A stretch of DNA of 64,000 bases from Daphnia pulex (GCF_021134715.1 NC_060028.1:22501-86500); one strand, 5' to 3'; positions 22,047 through 34,411 are shown, numbered from the stretch's first letter. Notes: generated by a model not told the origin, from the letters alone. Translations and numbers: made by a program.

Positions 22047-23460
22047 CTAAAGTGTATGTATGTATGTGTGTTATTGTAAAAAGTGGTGGAATTGTGGGTG
22101 GAGGTGGGATAATAAAGCAATTCCTTTTAACTTATAACAAAATCATATTTAGCACTTGACTTGTATATTTCTTACAACTTTGAAGTTTTACATAAGTTAA
22201 AGGCAGAAGTGGCTGATAATCTCCAGACTCTTTAAATAAACTTCTATCAACTTCTATGAGGAACCAAACACTATCTGCAACTCTTGTGGCACAGCAATTT
22301 CAGGTGAACACCAGCACAGCTACTTCAGTTCTTTTTCTTTAATCCTGTATCAGCTGCATTATCACATCTCTCAACCGGAAACAGGCTGCAAAACCACTGG
22401 ACATAGAACAGCACAGGCATAGTTTAAGTATCACCAAGTCCTATGGGGAAAAAGGAATGCAAAAGAAATCGTGTAAAACAAATGACATCAGACATTTTTC
22501 CAAGATTTCATTGGCAAGATGAAATCCCAGGAAAAGAGAATTCTATACATCTAATTCTTAAGTGTTAGAAAAAGTTGTTAATACAGAGTGGAAATTTTTG
22601 TTCTAGTTTCATCAGACGAAAATTGTTAACTCAAAGGAAGTTGATCTCTATCTGATATCTTTCACGGAAACTATTATTTGGAAGCAAGAAATAGCACCAC
22701 TTATGATCTACATCATATCAGTTGAATTTAGAAAAAAAAAGACGCAAGACTTCCCAAGTTACAACCAATAAATTTAATCAACTTACCATTTCAAAAATTC
22801 TTCCTACAATGACACTTCAGGATAACCAGATCGATAAACTGCATGCAGCAGCTGCAGCTCAACTTGACTCGATCACACCTTTCACCAGCTGGCTGCAACA
22901 AAACCACTGCAATGATCCAGCCATGGAGCTCAGACTTTGTTGAGCTCTCACATTCTGCAACAGTTAGGCAACGGGATCTCCAACCTGAGCACCAACTAAT
23001 AAAATTTATAGCATCATTGCAGGGAAATTGATCAACAAAATTACTCTACTACCTCTGTAGTGTTTCTGTGTGAGATGAGACGTACATCCGAACAGGTCCA
23101 GCCAACAACGGACGACATTTCGGCAAAATGGAAAGCAGTTTCAGTCCACGTGATCGATTATTTGGCCAAGTGGAAATTATATGCCAGATTGCCTGTAAAT
23201 TCACACATCAACGTCTAGGATTAATTACATTTGAGAAATCCAAACTAGAATTTACCATTAAATTTCAAAATGTAGATCGACACCGCAATTCCGTAACGAA
23301 TTTGGAATACCTTTTCACTTGGCGTTTTGGAACAAAGTGGTGAATTCCATCATAAAGCACCTTTTGCTATTTGGTAGGCCTCGCAGACAGCAGCTACTGT
23401 CACCTAGCGGTAGAAATATGGATCTCTTCTGGGCGGGAGAATGCCGTGATTCAAACTTGA

Positions 23461-24617
23461 ATTGTATAGTCTCGTTGATTGTTTCCAAAATCAATTGAAA
23501 ACATCTCTGATACTAAATTATTTAAATAATAAAAATGCGCTCAAGCTCATACTTTTTGTTTCTAGCAATAAAAAGAGAGAACGTGAAAACCAATCATGTT
23601 ATAACATCTTTGCCTTGTATTACATAAGTCCACTGTTCATATTTATTTTTATTCTTTTTTTGTTTTTGTTCTCCCTCAAAGGGATTGAGATTTCCCGATC
23701 AAACAGTTTTTTTTTTTTTCAATTTGACACTGACGAGGTGACGACAATGTTATTATATAAACAACATGTATAATGCCAACAACTTTTATTTTCATTTTTT
23801 TTCTGCTGGGCTGGGGTGGAGGGGGGCGGGTCTACATGATGCACACAAATACTCACTACGCGCACACGGTCAAATATTTTTTTTATAATTTTTCTTTTCA
23901 TTTCTTGTGTGTGTGATGGACTGTGGGGCGTCGCAAAAAGGCAGGAGATGTTTTTTTTCTTAGTTGACGGGAAAGGAAACACGAAATCAAACAGAATCGA
24001 AACACGAAAAAGAAAAAAGAAAAACGGCACGGTTCTTTATCGTCGTCGAATGGGGTTGCAAAAGCCAAAGAGTGGGAGGAGTCAAATGTGTGTACAGAAA
24101 CATTGGATTTCGCTACTTGAAATCATAAATAAGAAATTTTCTTGTTTTCATTTCTTTTTTCGTCTGAGGGGGGAGGCTACACAAGTACACAGTCAATCTA
24201 CTCTGCCCCAATAGTCAAATTCTCTCTCAAATAATAATCAGATTTAAAAAGAATAAAGAAAAATGCATTTGATTGTGGGCAAACCGGAGGGTAATAAAAG
24301 GAGTGGGGGGCCGATTGGAATGTCGATTGTATAAACATCATCTGCTAAAACACGACTGTCGTTTTTAAAAACCCTAATTTTTAGAAATCATCACTACACA
24401 CCTGATATCAGCCTGTGATATAAATTGCCCCGCCCTCTGATCCATTGGGCCAAAGGGCGGGTGTCGTTACATAACTGGACATTGATTCACTACTCTCTGA
24501 CAGATTAGCCCATTTTCTTTTTTGTTAAGTCAAACATCTCTTCGTCTTTTGACAGTCGAAAATTAAGAAGTTCCATCGCTGGACATTTTCAAAGAAGCGT
24601 AGCACTCCTGACACACC
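23461..24617. other. Noncoding DNA with T-rich and A-rich runs
   Basis: Open frames here are low-complexity (poly-T or poly-A derived) and lack family resemblance. The part nearest 24.6 kb may be the former 3' UTR of the minus-strand FYVE pseudogene. No RNA gene was recognised. Confidence 0.4.
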
Positions 24618-25024
24618 CGCACCGGCCGGCGGATCCTCAATTGCATAATTTCAAGACTCGTAGCGACTGCAACTGTGGAAACCCAAAAATAAAATTTCAA
24701 AAATGAATTTCTATTTCAATCCGCAAATTTCCATTTCATTTGAAATTGAATTTACCGGGAGCAGAAGACGTGCCCGCAGTTGCGGCAGTGATGTCGGCGC
24801 TCAGTCAACGAGAATTTCACGCGACACTTGGTGCACATTTCGACCGTGTCGTCGCGGAGCCAATATGGGTACCGCATCAGATTGTTGTAGGAGCGGCCGG
24901 CCAGCGTGTTGAGGTGCATCAGATACTGGAAGTTGGACAGCTCACCCCTCAACCAACGCTGGGTCACCGACTGGCTGGCCGAGTCCAAGTAGCCGTGGGC
25001 AGCCGGGATGCTGGATCCGATCAA
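24618..25024 (-). pseudogene. BEACH-FYVE fusion fragment, WDFY3/Blue cheese-like
   Basis: Read on the minus strand, [20 protein letters not shown] and [16 protein letters not shown] form the start of a BEACH domain. The frame passes straight into [19 protein letters not shown] and [13 protein letters not shown], the first half of a FYVE zinc finger that binds PI3P in the WDFY3/ALFY autophagy scaffold. A GT donor follows. The next exon (about 24670 down to 24560) carries the rest (IRRPVRVCQECYASLK) but only in a frame one base off, near GAGTCTTGAAATT. In full-length family members most of BEACH and the WD40 propeller separate these parts, so about 300 residues are missing by an in-frame join. 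WDFY-like coding may extend to about 25240. I judge it a dead partial copy. Confidence 0.8.
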
Positions 25025-25557
25025 TTCACTTTCTCGTCAATATCGGCCATCGTCGCTGGTTCACCCGCTGGACGTCTCGTTTGATGGGCCGCAACAACTG
25101 CGGCAGCTACTGAGTCGACAGAATCGTCTTGGCCGCCACCAACTCGTCACAGACGTCACTCTCAACCAGCGTATGATGGGCTTCCGGCTTCTGGACCCGA
25201 TCCACCTGATCCTCCTGCCAGGGATGAACGGTCGCATGCTGTATGTCTAGAAAATAAGATGCCCACATTACAATCAAAGGCCAATAAGTCAAATAAGCAA
25301 AACAAAACTGTTACCACGTCCATTCGAAAACCCACCAGTATTGTTCATTGGATTAATAAAAAGAAATTTGACGTTGGCCATCTTCAAAGCAGATACCCTG
25401 TAAAAAAAAATGTGGTCAAATCTCATTATTTAGTCATCACTCATCAGCATGATATTCAAGAAAAACACTGAAACACTGACTGGGATCTGGCGAAGCTTCC
25501 AAGAACCATTCAAATTCAAAATATATACAATACAATCAATCGTAGATCAGACACGAT
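25025..25557. other. Flank of the FYVE pseudogene, no intact gene
   Basis: A minus-strand stretch (25107-25240, QKPEAHHTLVESDVCDELVA) looks formerly coding and may belong to the same WDFY-like copy, but I could not place it in the family. The rest is AT-rich with nothing recognised. Confidence 0.35.
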
Positions 25558-25900
25558 TGTTTTCAATCAAATGCCATCGATATAAATAAACGCATTGCTT
25601 ATACCTGATAAACGCAACCGTAGCCAGTCTCTTTCCTACTGGTGCACAGTCATGGTGTCTCTTTGGCAAATCCTGTAATAATTCCCGTTGTCGCAGTGGA
25701 AGGGGCCAGACTGGACATTTGGGCAACACCCGTGTTTACGTTGGCCGTTGTCGTCGCAACTGGTCAGAGTTTCCATGACACCTATTTTGTGCACGTGAAA
25801 TAAATAAATAAAGGTTTTAAAAGTAAAGGGGAACTGTCACACATTAACAACTTACCACAGCGACAGCCAGAACGAAGAGAATAATCGGAATTGATTTCAT
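25558..25900 (-). pseudogene. Degenerate copy of the Thr/CUB secreted gene
   Basis: On the minus strand ATG at 25900 opens MKSIPIILFVLAVAV, followed by a GTAAGT donor, like the signal-peptide exons at 30676, 38875 and 45153. Further on, TGTCCAGTCTGGCCCC ... GACAACGGGAATTATTACAGG lines up with the GVVQSPNFPGDYGNYY segment of the intact CUB exons, now without an open frame. The Thr-rich exon and the second CUB domain are absent. It is the only family member found on the minus strand. Confidence 0.7.
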
Positions 25901-26791
25901 TTTCTATATAGAAGATGTAGAGGTTATGAATCCAAAACCGAAATCGTCCGTCGCATTTGTCTATGTTGATTGTAAAATAGCTCCAGTTTTCCTAGGCCTT
26001 GAGTGAAACAGCATGGACTAAATTGAATCTCTTCACCCACTTTGGGCGACACGCCATGAAACGCAGTCGAATTCCTGTTGCTACAAAGGAGGGGCAGTTT
26101 ATGGGTTCAAACGGTTGGGCAGCAGCAACTGCCTGGGATACATGGTTGAATTTCTCCTGATTACCGAGTCCAACAGAAGGGCTACAGTGTTGATTCATCC
26201 AACAGCAATCGTGGATCAAAGTGCCATAAGGATCGACTACTACTTGCTGATCAACTTCAGAATGGAAATCCTGAATCCTGTTAAATAATAGCAAAAACTT
26301 TAAAGAAAACATTGGAAAACTAATTTAACTTTGATAAGGGTCCAGACGTTGTAAGATGATTCCTGTAGTCGATAGTAGTATCTGTTAGGGTTAAATGTCA
26401 ACGTAGAAATGAAACTTTGATGTGGAAATTATCTACAAATGTCAGAACACGGATTAACTGTAAGCAGCCAACAACCTGGAATCAGGAAATCAACTTGAAA
26501 TACAAAAAATAAAAACTAGCACGACAAAATCAAAACTTATCAAATGTAGAGTTGATCGAGTTGTTTTGTATTGCTCGTTTATCGCGCATTGAGAAAGAGG
26601 AAAGAAGACGTCGTGCATGGACAGAAATGAAAGCAAATGGCAACTTTCAATTAAAAAACAATTTAGAAAAAAACTTTGAAATAAGAAAAGGCCAAAACTC
26701 ATGATTAGGATAGCGTTCAAGAAAGTGAAGAATATATTTACCGTTGTAAAGGCAGAAAAAAATCAAAAAGAATTTTTAGATTATACAAAAT
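25901..26791. other. Intergenic, one unassigned minus-strand frame
   Basis: A minus-strand frame (25992-26312) contains GTLIHDCCWMNQHCSPSVGL and looks partly coding, but has no recognised family and no clear start. Next to 26.79 kb lies the 3' end region of the importin gene. Confidence 0.3.
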
Positions 26792-28847
26792 TTAGAATGA
26801 GAAACCTCCTTCGGGGGCTTGAGATGGCGAGTTGTTGAATTCGTAATTGCCACTCTGCGATGTAGATGGCGCCAACTCGGAATCTTCATCCCCCTGTCGA
26901 AATAACAAACAAAAACGATTAAATCAAATTCAAGAACACTATTTCAAAATAAAACTAATTTTCTAAAATCTCAGTAATGGTTAAGTTGTCAGCACAAACA
27001 CTATGAATGTGAACAGTTGTGGTAATCATTGAAATAAACCCAAAAAAAGAAACAATAAAAAAAGAATAAATTACGTCAGTTGAGAAGTACTGCTCCAGAA
27101 TGGCCAATGACTTGTGATAGATTTCAACATTGTCGTGGCTCTGCAGAGCTTCGATGCGGTCCAGACCACCACACTCTTCGACGTGAAGGGAAACTTTCTC
27201 CAATTCACCCATTTTCTCAGCTGCGGCCAAAATATTAGCCAATCCATCCAGCACGACCAAGATGGTCTTGGGTTCCTTTGCCTCCAGCAAAGTGCACAGC
27301 GGAGCGATGGCACCAAACTGGCACAACAAGGCGATCTGCTCCACATTGCCACCTGAAATGAATAAGAAAAATCAATTAAAAATCAATAAAACACCAGTAA
27401 AAATGAAATAAGTTACCTAAAGTGATGTTGGTGATGGCCCAAGCTGCCTCCTTTTGGCATTTGAAGTCACCTTTGCCCAGCACATCCACCAACGGACGAA
27501 TAACATTGTTGGTGATGAGAGCCTGAATCTGGATGGCATTGCCGGCAGCAATGTTGGACACGGTCCAGGCAGCCTCCTTGACGATGTTCATCTTAGCATG
27601 AACGAGTAACTTGGCCAGCAACGGGCAGGCACCAGCAGCCAGGACGGAATCGGTCTGAATGTCACTTCCTGTAACGATATTCCCGATTGTTCTCAGAGTG
27701 GGGGTGATCACGGCCACCTCAACGTGGTCCAGCAAAGCGACCAGCCGTGGGACGACACCGGCGTCGACAACCTCCTGAATCCGTTCGTTGGGGCCATCGG
27801 TGAGGTAAGAAAGAGCCCAGCAAGCATCGGCGAGGATCTCTTTGTCGTTGTTGTGGATCAGGTGGGCCAATGCGGGAAGCAGTTGCCGGACGGCAGGGAC
27901 ACTGGGCGGAGGATTCTTGTTACGACACAAGTTGGACAAAGTCCAAGTGACATTACGCAAGAATGTGGCCTATAGATCAAATCAATTAACAACTGCACAC
28001 GAACGTAAATTTAAAATAAAACTCACCGAAGTATCAGGTTTAATCAAAGTAAGCAGAGGCTTGATAATGCCTTGCTCGATGACGTGATCACGAAGCTCTG
28101 GTCCGTCTCCGGCGATGTTACCCAGAGCCCAAACAGCTTGCTCTGCCACAACTGGATGAGGTGACCCCAACAGGGAAATGAAGCCAGCGACAGCCCCAGC
28201 ACTGACGACAGCCTTTGTCTGGTCAGATGTGCCTGAAGCAATGTTGGTGAGAGCCCAGGCTGACTCAAACTGCAGATCGGGGCTGAAACAAAGAAAGACC
28301 ATTAGGAAATGTTCAAAAACCAAAAGAGACACTTGACATACTTGCTGACACGACTGAGAAACTCCACCAGCTTCGGAACAACATTTGCATTAATGAGGAT
28401 GTCAATGGGTGGATTACGTTCCCTGCTGAGGATTTTACGGGCAGCATGGGTTGCAGTGATCTCCTTGTTCTCATCACCACTGTTGATACCTAACGATAAT
28501 GAAAAACATATGAGAAGCAACTCAGAAATAAAAACTGATGCACACATACCATTGACTATGTCCTCAATGCTCATATTTGCTGCAGCCATCCGATTCTGTT
28601 CTTGGAGTGGGCTGAGGGGCTCATCATCGATTTCAAGGTTACGTCTCTTCAACAAATGATCTTCCTTCTTGGCTTTCCGCAACTCAACATTCACCTCTGT
28701 ACGTCTCCTCCTCATTTCCTGAACAAGAAAGATGAAAAATCTGTTACATTTGAGAACTGACACTAGTTATTTTAAGGTATTTACCTCAACATCTCTGCCT
28801 TTGTTCTTGAAGTCCTTCAACCGGCTGGGATTTGCTTCAGTAGGCAT
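26792..28847 (-). CDS. KPNA2: Importin alpha, alpha-1 clade (about 522 aa)
   Basis: Seven exons join in phase (transcript order): 28785-28847, 28550-28718, 28342-28489, 28027-28282, 27417-27969, 27075-27352, 26792-26893. The N-terminus [19 protein letters not shown] plus [20 protein letters not shown] is an importin-beta-binding domain of the KPNA2 (Drosophila Pendulin) type. About ten armadillo repeats follow, with the [26 protein letters not shown] and [19 protein letters not shown] signatures whose Trp/Asn pairs bind nuclear localisation signals. An acidic tail ([14 protein letters not shown]) ends GGFSF. Length is normal for the family (about 520-530). It carries NLS cargo to importin beta for nuclear import. 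An acceptor just 5' of the ATG (28870) indicates a spliced 5' UTR. The gene is intact. Confidence 0.96.
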
Positions 28848-30608
28848 TGTGATAGTGTAATTTACTCCAGCTGTCAAAGAAAGAGAATTCTAAAAGGGAT
28901 TTTCAAATCTGGCACAATGACAAAAGAAAAATGAGAAATGGGACTCGAGACAATGAAGCAACAAAGAGAAAAAATTTCCCGCGCCACGTGCAAAATTTCC
29001 CAGACTATGGCAGTCGTTAAAAATGTGTCAATGATGACTCATACCATTATTTCACAATTTGTTATAGTCGAAGCAAGAAGTAAACTATTATTCCACGTGG
29101 GAATGTCAGAAAAATTGAAAATTAATAGAGAGAGGAATTACCTGCGGGACTTGTGAGCAAGAATCAATTGATGAATGGTGACCGTTTGATCGCTAAGAGA
29201 ATTCCAGACGACGAAGAAGAAGAAGGGGGAGGGAATTTCAAACCTAACCGTTGCCTGTTGCCAAATTTATTCATTGATGCAATCGGAATGGGATCAAATC
29301 TGGCAACGTATAAGCAGACGAGAAAATTTAAAATTTCAAAATAAGCAGAAAATGAAAAACGCCGATGGAGCTGGTCATAATAGAATTTAACTGAAATTGA
29401 TAATTGATTTTAATAAGAATTTGTTACCATAGGATTTCTCATTAATTAACCTTCTGACTTAATGATCTGTTGGAAGTCTTTCTTTAAGAACATGATGTAT
29501 GATGATGTCCAAATGACAGTGTCAGAGATCTCTCCCCTGGTTTAAACAGTTTTCATAAAACTAGCATCAACAATTTTTATGTTGGCAGGAAGAAGTTATA
29601 CAAATATAGATCCAGTAATCTTGAACATTCAATTTATATAAAACTGTTTTCCAAACTAAAAAAGTGGCAAAAATTTGAATACCAGCCAGTGCCAGCCGAT
29701 TCCTGAAAGCTTAAACTTTAGACTGCCATCTGGAAGAAAGAAAAGTTTTCTCCCACAACCCAAATTAATTTATACTAAATTTTCAAATATTTTTCAGACC
29801 AAATTTTCCATCAGTTGTAAGAGTATCATCCAAAATCAGTGTGAACAGAATCAACAGATAAAGTATGGAAGAAACTTCATTTTAATACATCTTCCTAACG
29901 AAATGAGGTAGGCCTAGCTGTGATACCAAACATACAGAATGAAATTTAGATTTACAATGTCTCTTGTCTGATCTCTAAACTTTCTGTAGAAATTAAAACG
30001 TTTTAATTGCTTTAAACACTAACAGTTGTGAATTCAAGTTATATATCTTATTTCATTTAATTTATTAAATCAGTGGCAGGCAAATAACTTTTATTTTTAA
30101 AAATCAGTTTCATCCGACTGCAAGAGGGGACCGTTTAGCCTTTCGACAAGTTTGATCAACAGAGCGTACCAAATATAGTTCAGTTGGAATCGCTAATTCC
30201 GACACAGGTGGTCGTAAAATCCGTGCTGGACAGTGTGCACGTAATACGTTAAACACATTTTTCAGTCTATACGTTTCTTAAAAACTAATCATATTCTGTG
30301 ATTAGGTCACGTGTGCTAATAGACTCTAAAATTCCTTTTCATTTCCAATTTCCCCACAATTAGTTGCAATCCGCCGGGCAGTTCCAAAAGAAACGGAGAA
30401 ATCCAACGTGAACAGCTGCAACTCCCGTCATCGGTTCAACTGGATTACAACGACCCTGCAAAGTTGGTGTTGCAGTTGGTGTTTATTCCAACACATTCGT
30501 ATCACGTCCAATCATTTTCCAGCCCCTCGTAAATTGTCAAGTTTCATTTGAATCCGATAGTTCAACTGGCGCTACTTAAATAATCGACATAGAAAAATGC
30601 GGCTCGAC
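28848..30608. other. Importin promoter side plus duplicated CUB-upstream block
   Basis: Up to about 29.2 kb is the importin 5' UTR and promoter side. From about 29650 (ATACCAGCCAGTGCCAGCCGATTCCTGAA) and 30105 (GTTTCATCCGACTGCAAGAG ... CTTTCGACAAG) the sequence repeats, diverged, at 36990-37200 and 43935-43985. This block lies upstream of three members of the CUB family and was evidently duplicated with them. No intact frame was found. Confidence 0.6.
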
Positions 30609-30615
30609 TATAAAA
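30609..30615 (+). promoter_or_regulatory. TATA box of the 30676 CUB-family copy
   Basis: TATAAAA lies 61-67 bp before the ATG and is followed by ATGACGACCCACTT. Its counterparts are TATAAAA at 45088 in front of the 45153 gene and a weaker TTTAAAT near 38816 in front of the 38875 gene, each followed by the same GACGA-CCATT-CGTCGTTGGATTCATAA leader. Confidence 0.7.
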
Positions 30616-30675
30616 TGACGACCCACTTGGGCGTTTGAATTCCTAAACCCCCACGTCTGATCTCCTAGATAAAAA

Positions 30676-31928
30676 ATGAAGTTCCTTCCGATTCTCTTCC
30701 TTCTGGTTGCCGTCTGCCTGGTTGTCGCCATGGTGAGTTGTTTTGACATTTCTCGTTTAAGTTTCAATCTGTTCCACGTCTCTTTTTTAATTGAACATAA
30801 TGTGGCGCATTATTATTTGATGATGCACGAAACAGGAGGCCCAAACAACCAAGAAACCAACACCTGCAACGACCACCAGCAAGACACCAACAACAACTGC
30901 CAAGACAACTGTTAAATCAACAACATCGAAGACAACGACAACCACCAAACCGTGTCCAGTAGTACCACCGTTAGAACGTCGTCCACTAAACCTGCCACGA
31001 CGACAACAACAGCCAAACGGACAACTGCCAAGACAACAACGTCAGTCAAAACAACCGCACGAACGACGACATCCCTGAAGCACCGCAAACAACATCGCAG
31101 AAAACAATCAGCACAAAATCCAACACCCCCGCCAGGACAAAAGCTGCACCAACAACAACGTCAATTCCTTCACCGGCTCTTTTTGATTGTTCAGTTTCCG
31201 ATCCAGGTATAATAACACGACGTGATTAAGCTGCAGTTGAAACTTGGATATTCAAATGTCTAATGAATCGAAATTTCTCTCGTTCAATTGCATCGCGGAC
31301 GACTGTACAAATCAATTGCGGACACCATCTAGCCTGCGGAACTATGTGCACCAATCTGACGTCAACGGGAGGTGTTGTCCATTCTCCCAATTTCCCCGGC
31401 GACTACGGGAATGATTAATTCAGGATTTGCGAAGTCGATCGTTGTCGTGCCAGCAGGAAAGAAAATCCAATTGACATTCACCATCTTTAATGTGGAGACT
31501 GACTACGGTCATGTTTATGTAAGTAATAATGCATCAAACTGTTGATTCTGTTGTTTGATTGATACAAAGTTAATTACTGTATTTCAGTATTATTCAGGGA
31601 AATGACTACACTTGTTTGACTTCTCAAGGTTAGCGACAGATACACGGATTTATTATATGGGCCAACCGGCCACGGGTCCGGAAGAACAATTCAGTCACCA
31701 CAGCATCCACCATCATGTTTATACAGTTTGTTACCTATGCCACTACTAAACCCAAACCCACAATCTATAATTGGCAGGTGACTTACACTGCTGTCGCGAT
31801 CAATAAGGTTTCCCAGTATTTAGATTCTAAACATTACCTTCAAACGCTGATTACCATTTTCTTTTTTATTCTTGAGCAGGGTAATACAACCACAACGACA
31901 TCTACGGTGCCAACGACTGTAAAATAAA
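30676..31928 (+). pseudogene. Thr-rich/CUB secreted protein, pseudogene
   Basis: Exon 1 (30676-30732) encodes a signal peptide, MKFLPILFLLVAVCLVVAM. The next exon encodes TTTSKTPTTTAKTTVKSTTS and further Thr/Lys repeats, but the Thr-rich reading moves through all three frames before reaching ALFDCSVSDP. The CUB exon (about 31330-31519) has an in-frame stop after GDYGND and another frame change before VPAGKKIQLTFTIFNVET. The last exon still ends IYNWQVTYTAV. AATAAA follows at 31923. Order and splice sites match the intact genes at 38875 and 45153, but only one CUB domain is present. Several independent breaks make a sequencing artefact unlikely. Confidence 0.8.
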
Positions 31929-32363
31929 TGGCTTTGCTTCTCGTTTGATCGACGCTGATCGACAGTCCTGATTAAATGAACCATTGAACAGGTGAGAAAC
32001 GTCCTGCAGCAGTCACAATGCCATCAGTGAACCACCATGACGCTCCCTGTGCTCTTTAACACTCAGCGTCAACTGCTTTATTATTAATTGGCCCAAAAAT
32101 AATTACCTAACTGTGTGCACTATAACTACAAGTAATAAACTCTTGTATTTAACCACTTATTCCCACCTTATTTACTGTGCCAAATCAACTGCTCTTTTCA
32201 AAGAATAGAGGCGACATTACACATATATGTGTCCCTTGAGTCTTTTAAAGCATTAGTGGTGCACACGCTGTTCGTCCACCATAGGGATAAGAAAATAGAT
32301 ATTAACAAAAGAGAAAGACGAATAAATAGATACTCAACAGCATGTCAGCATGGGAAAACGATG
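31929..32363. other. Spacer, nothing recognised
   Basis: This is the 3' flank of the CUB pseudogene and AT-rich DNA. No open frame has support. Confidence 0.5.
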
Positions 32364-32849
32364 ACAAAATTTAGAACGGGAAAAGGTTGGGAAAATATCT
32401 TCACTGCAGCGACCGCGTCGCCATGAATTTTGGTTATTTGCATAAATTATCTAGTTAATCTTATTATTTATATACTCAATCTCATTCAAAATTACTGCGT
32501 TATTTAATAAAAATAGACGGCCCGAATCGTTTTGTTTACTTATTTGTTTTCATCGGAGAGACCCATCTAACGGTCATTTTAATAGACTGAAATTTCACAA
32601 GAATAAGATTCTGTCTATAACGTAACGATTTTTCTAGGTAATAGATATTATAGCATTACAGCAATGAAATAATAATGAAATAATAATTTCATCAACTTCA
32701 CCAAATTTAATATAATTATCATTAAATAATTCATTAATTATATTTATTTCTGAAACCCTGCCTTCTCGCTGCCCTGGGCATAAGTGGCTTTAAGCCAATC
32801 ATAATCAAGACATTCTGAAACGTCCGCAAACACCCTACATAAACGAACC
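32364..32849 (+). promoter_or_regulatory. Duplicated histone-type promoter block, copy 1
   Basis: This block is about 95% the same as 35189-35650, the block directly ahead of the H3-variant gene. It shares ACGGTCATTTTAATAGACTG, a CCAAT motif (TAAGCCAATCAT near 32793) and CATTCTGAAACGTCCGC. The TATATAAA of the other copy is here TACATAAA (32836-32843). No histone follows; instead the coiled-coil gene begins at 33013. Confidence 0.75.
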
Positions 32850-33012
32850 CCCCATCAAGGGCTGATCCCGGCCTAGAAGTTATAGTATGCCATCAGTCAT
32901 GATTTGAAGTTACAAGTTCACTCAAAACTCTGAAGATTGAAAGTCTGAACTTGAGTTATTATTTCATTTTGAATTAGTTTAGTTTACGTATTTCAAGATT
33001 CAAATTTTTAAA

Positions 33013-34411
33013 ATGCCGAAAAGAACTGAGGTAAAAAAACAAACAAAAAAACACTTCCTCGCTAGTTGAAAATTGGTTCACTTTTTAAAATTCAGGTGGA
33101 CAAGTTAGGAAAAAAAGGGAAAGCAGATGCCAATGAAGTCAAACGAAAACAGTCCAAACCTACAGAATTAAAAGAAAAAATGCCGAAAAAAACTGCGGTA
33201 AAATAAAAACAAACAAACCAAATAAAACACTTCCTCGCTAGTTGAAAATTGGTTCACTTTTTTAAATTCAGGTGGACAAGTTAGGAAAAAAAGGGAAAAC
33301 AGGTACCAATGAAGTCAAACGAAAACAGTCCAAACCTACAGAATCAAAAGCAGAAGCAAGCAAAGCAGTCTTACCTGTTGAAGAAACATTGTATTCTCTT
33401 CAAATGGAGAAACGTTTGCTAGTCTCAAAATTGAAAAATGAGAAAAAAGAATTGTCTGAGATGAAAAGTGACTTAAAAAACTTGGAATTTCAATTATTGC
33501 GAAATCCTGAGAGGTAAAATTTTAATATTTTTTAACCGTTTGTTCAATAATTTTTACAATGTCTGCAGAAAAGAAGAAAAGTATTCAGAATTGTCAAAGA
33601 ATGTTATGATGTGGTCCGAATGTTTTGGCATGGTCATTGAACAAGCCAATTGTGTCAAAAAAGAGGACTGGGAGTGGCATATTCTAGGCACTGTTGATGA
33701 GTTGAAATTTGAACTCACTATAGTTTGTGCAAAACAAGTAAGCCAATTCACATCTTTATTATGCGATTATGTAATTATTCTTAACTTTGAGCTTGACACC
33801 TACTCACAGGAAACCTCTCTCAAGGGTTATGTAAAAAAATGCACTATTGAAACTTCTGTACCTTGCAAACAAGAGCTTGAGCAATGGTTTGAAAATGTTG
33901 AATGCAATGTTGAGCAGATCTTCAAAGTTTTGAAAGGTGCTGTTTTATTTATTTGTAGATTTTAGTTGTATCAAATATTAATGTAATTTGTAATACCCAG
34001 GTTATAGTGAAATGAATAATGCAAGGACAATTGGACTTGATACTTGCCAGGAAAAGTTTCCTTCTCTAATTTCTGTTTCTCAGCTTGAAATGTCGGAAGG
34101 TATCACTGTTGAACTGAGCAATGAGGATGCTTATTTTTATAAGATCCAATGGAAGCTTGAACCTTGTCCAAAAAATTTCGCGAAAGTGATTAATTATTGT
34201 CGCCTCGCATGTACTGAAGATGGTACAATTGTTATTCAGTTACACTTACGAATGAAAATAATTCTTTCTATTATATTTAGGTGAGAAATATCTGAAAAAT
34301 AAGACTGAACTGTCAAGTATCAAGAAAAAATTAAGTAGTTCTCCTGTAGAAATTATTCAACTTTTGGCCAGTAAAATCGACAGAGCTCTTCAGAAAGAAA
34401 AAAGTTTATAA
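33013..34411 (+). CDS. Lys-rich coiled-coil protein (336 aa), unknown; RWD-like C-terminus possible
   Basis: Exons 33013-33030, 33096-33197, 33272-33513, 33569-33737, 33810-33936, 34001-34222 and 34281-34411 join in phase. The basic N-terminus is internally duplicated: MPKRTE-VDKLGKKGKADANEVK recurs as MPKKTA-VDKLGKKGKTGTNEVK, and the intron is duplicated too (units begin at 33013 and 33180). A coiled coil (EKRLLVSKLKNEKKELSEM, residues about 95-120) precedes two beta-rich segments, one with DELKFELTIVCAKQ and one with DAYFYKIQWKLEPCP, then a helical end (IIQLLASKIDRALQK). The order coiled coil, then two short beta-rich parts with a WxxxxxP strand, recalls RWD-type kinetochore proteins such as CENP-P, but this is a guess. 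Promoter block copy 1 lies about 160 bp upstream. Confidence 0.8.

Larger units (their letters stand above)
20671..23460 (+). repeat. Arm A of a long inverted duplication (partner 49.47-52.1 kb)
   Basis: Successive segments match the reverse complement of 49470-52110 in the same order: CGTGTGGTCCTGGC (20692); a MITE (21180); GGACACCAAAACATC (21748); a TTAA MITE (21829); an AATAAAGCAATTCCTTTTAA end (22111); CACTTGACTTGTATATTTC (22154); and CAGTTTCAGTCCACGTGATCGATTATTTGGC split near 23135. Splice-like edges, an AATAAA and conserved peptide pieces (AKWKAVSVHVIDYLAKWKLY near 23123) suggest one or more old genes were copied. Both arms now carry stops. The ancestral gene was not recognised. Confidence 0.85.

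Noticed and set aside
23462-24214. Several 100-codon frames on both strands
   Set aside because: Built from T-runs and A-runs with no family resemblance or splice support.
29153-29344. Short plus-strand frame with a poly-Glu run
   Set aside because: No start context, splice support or family; it lies in the importin promoter region.
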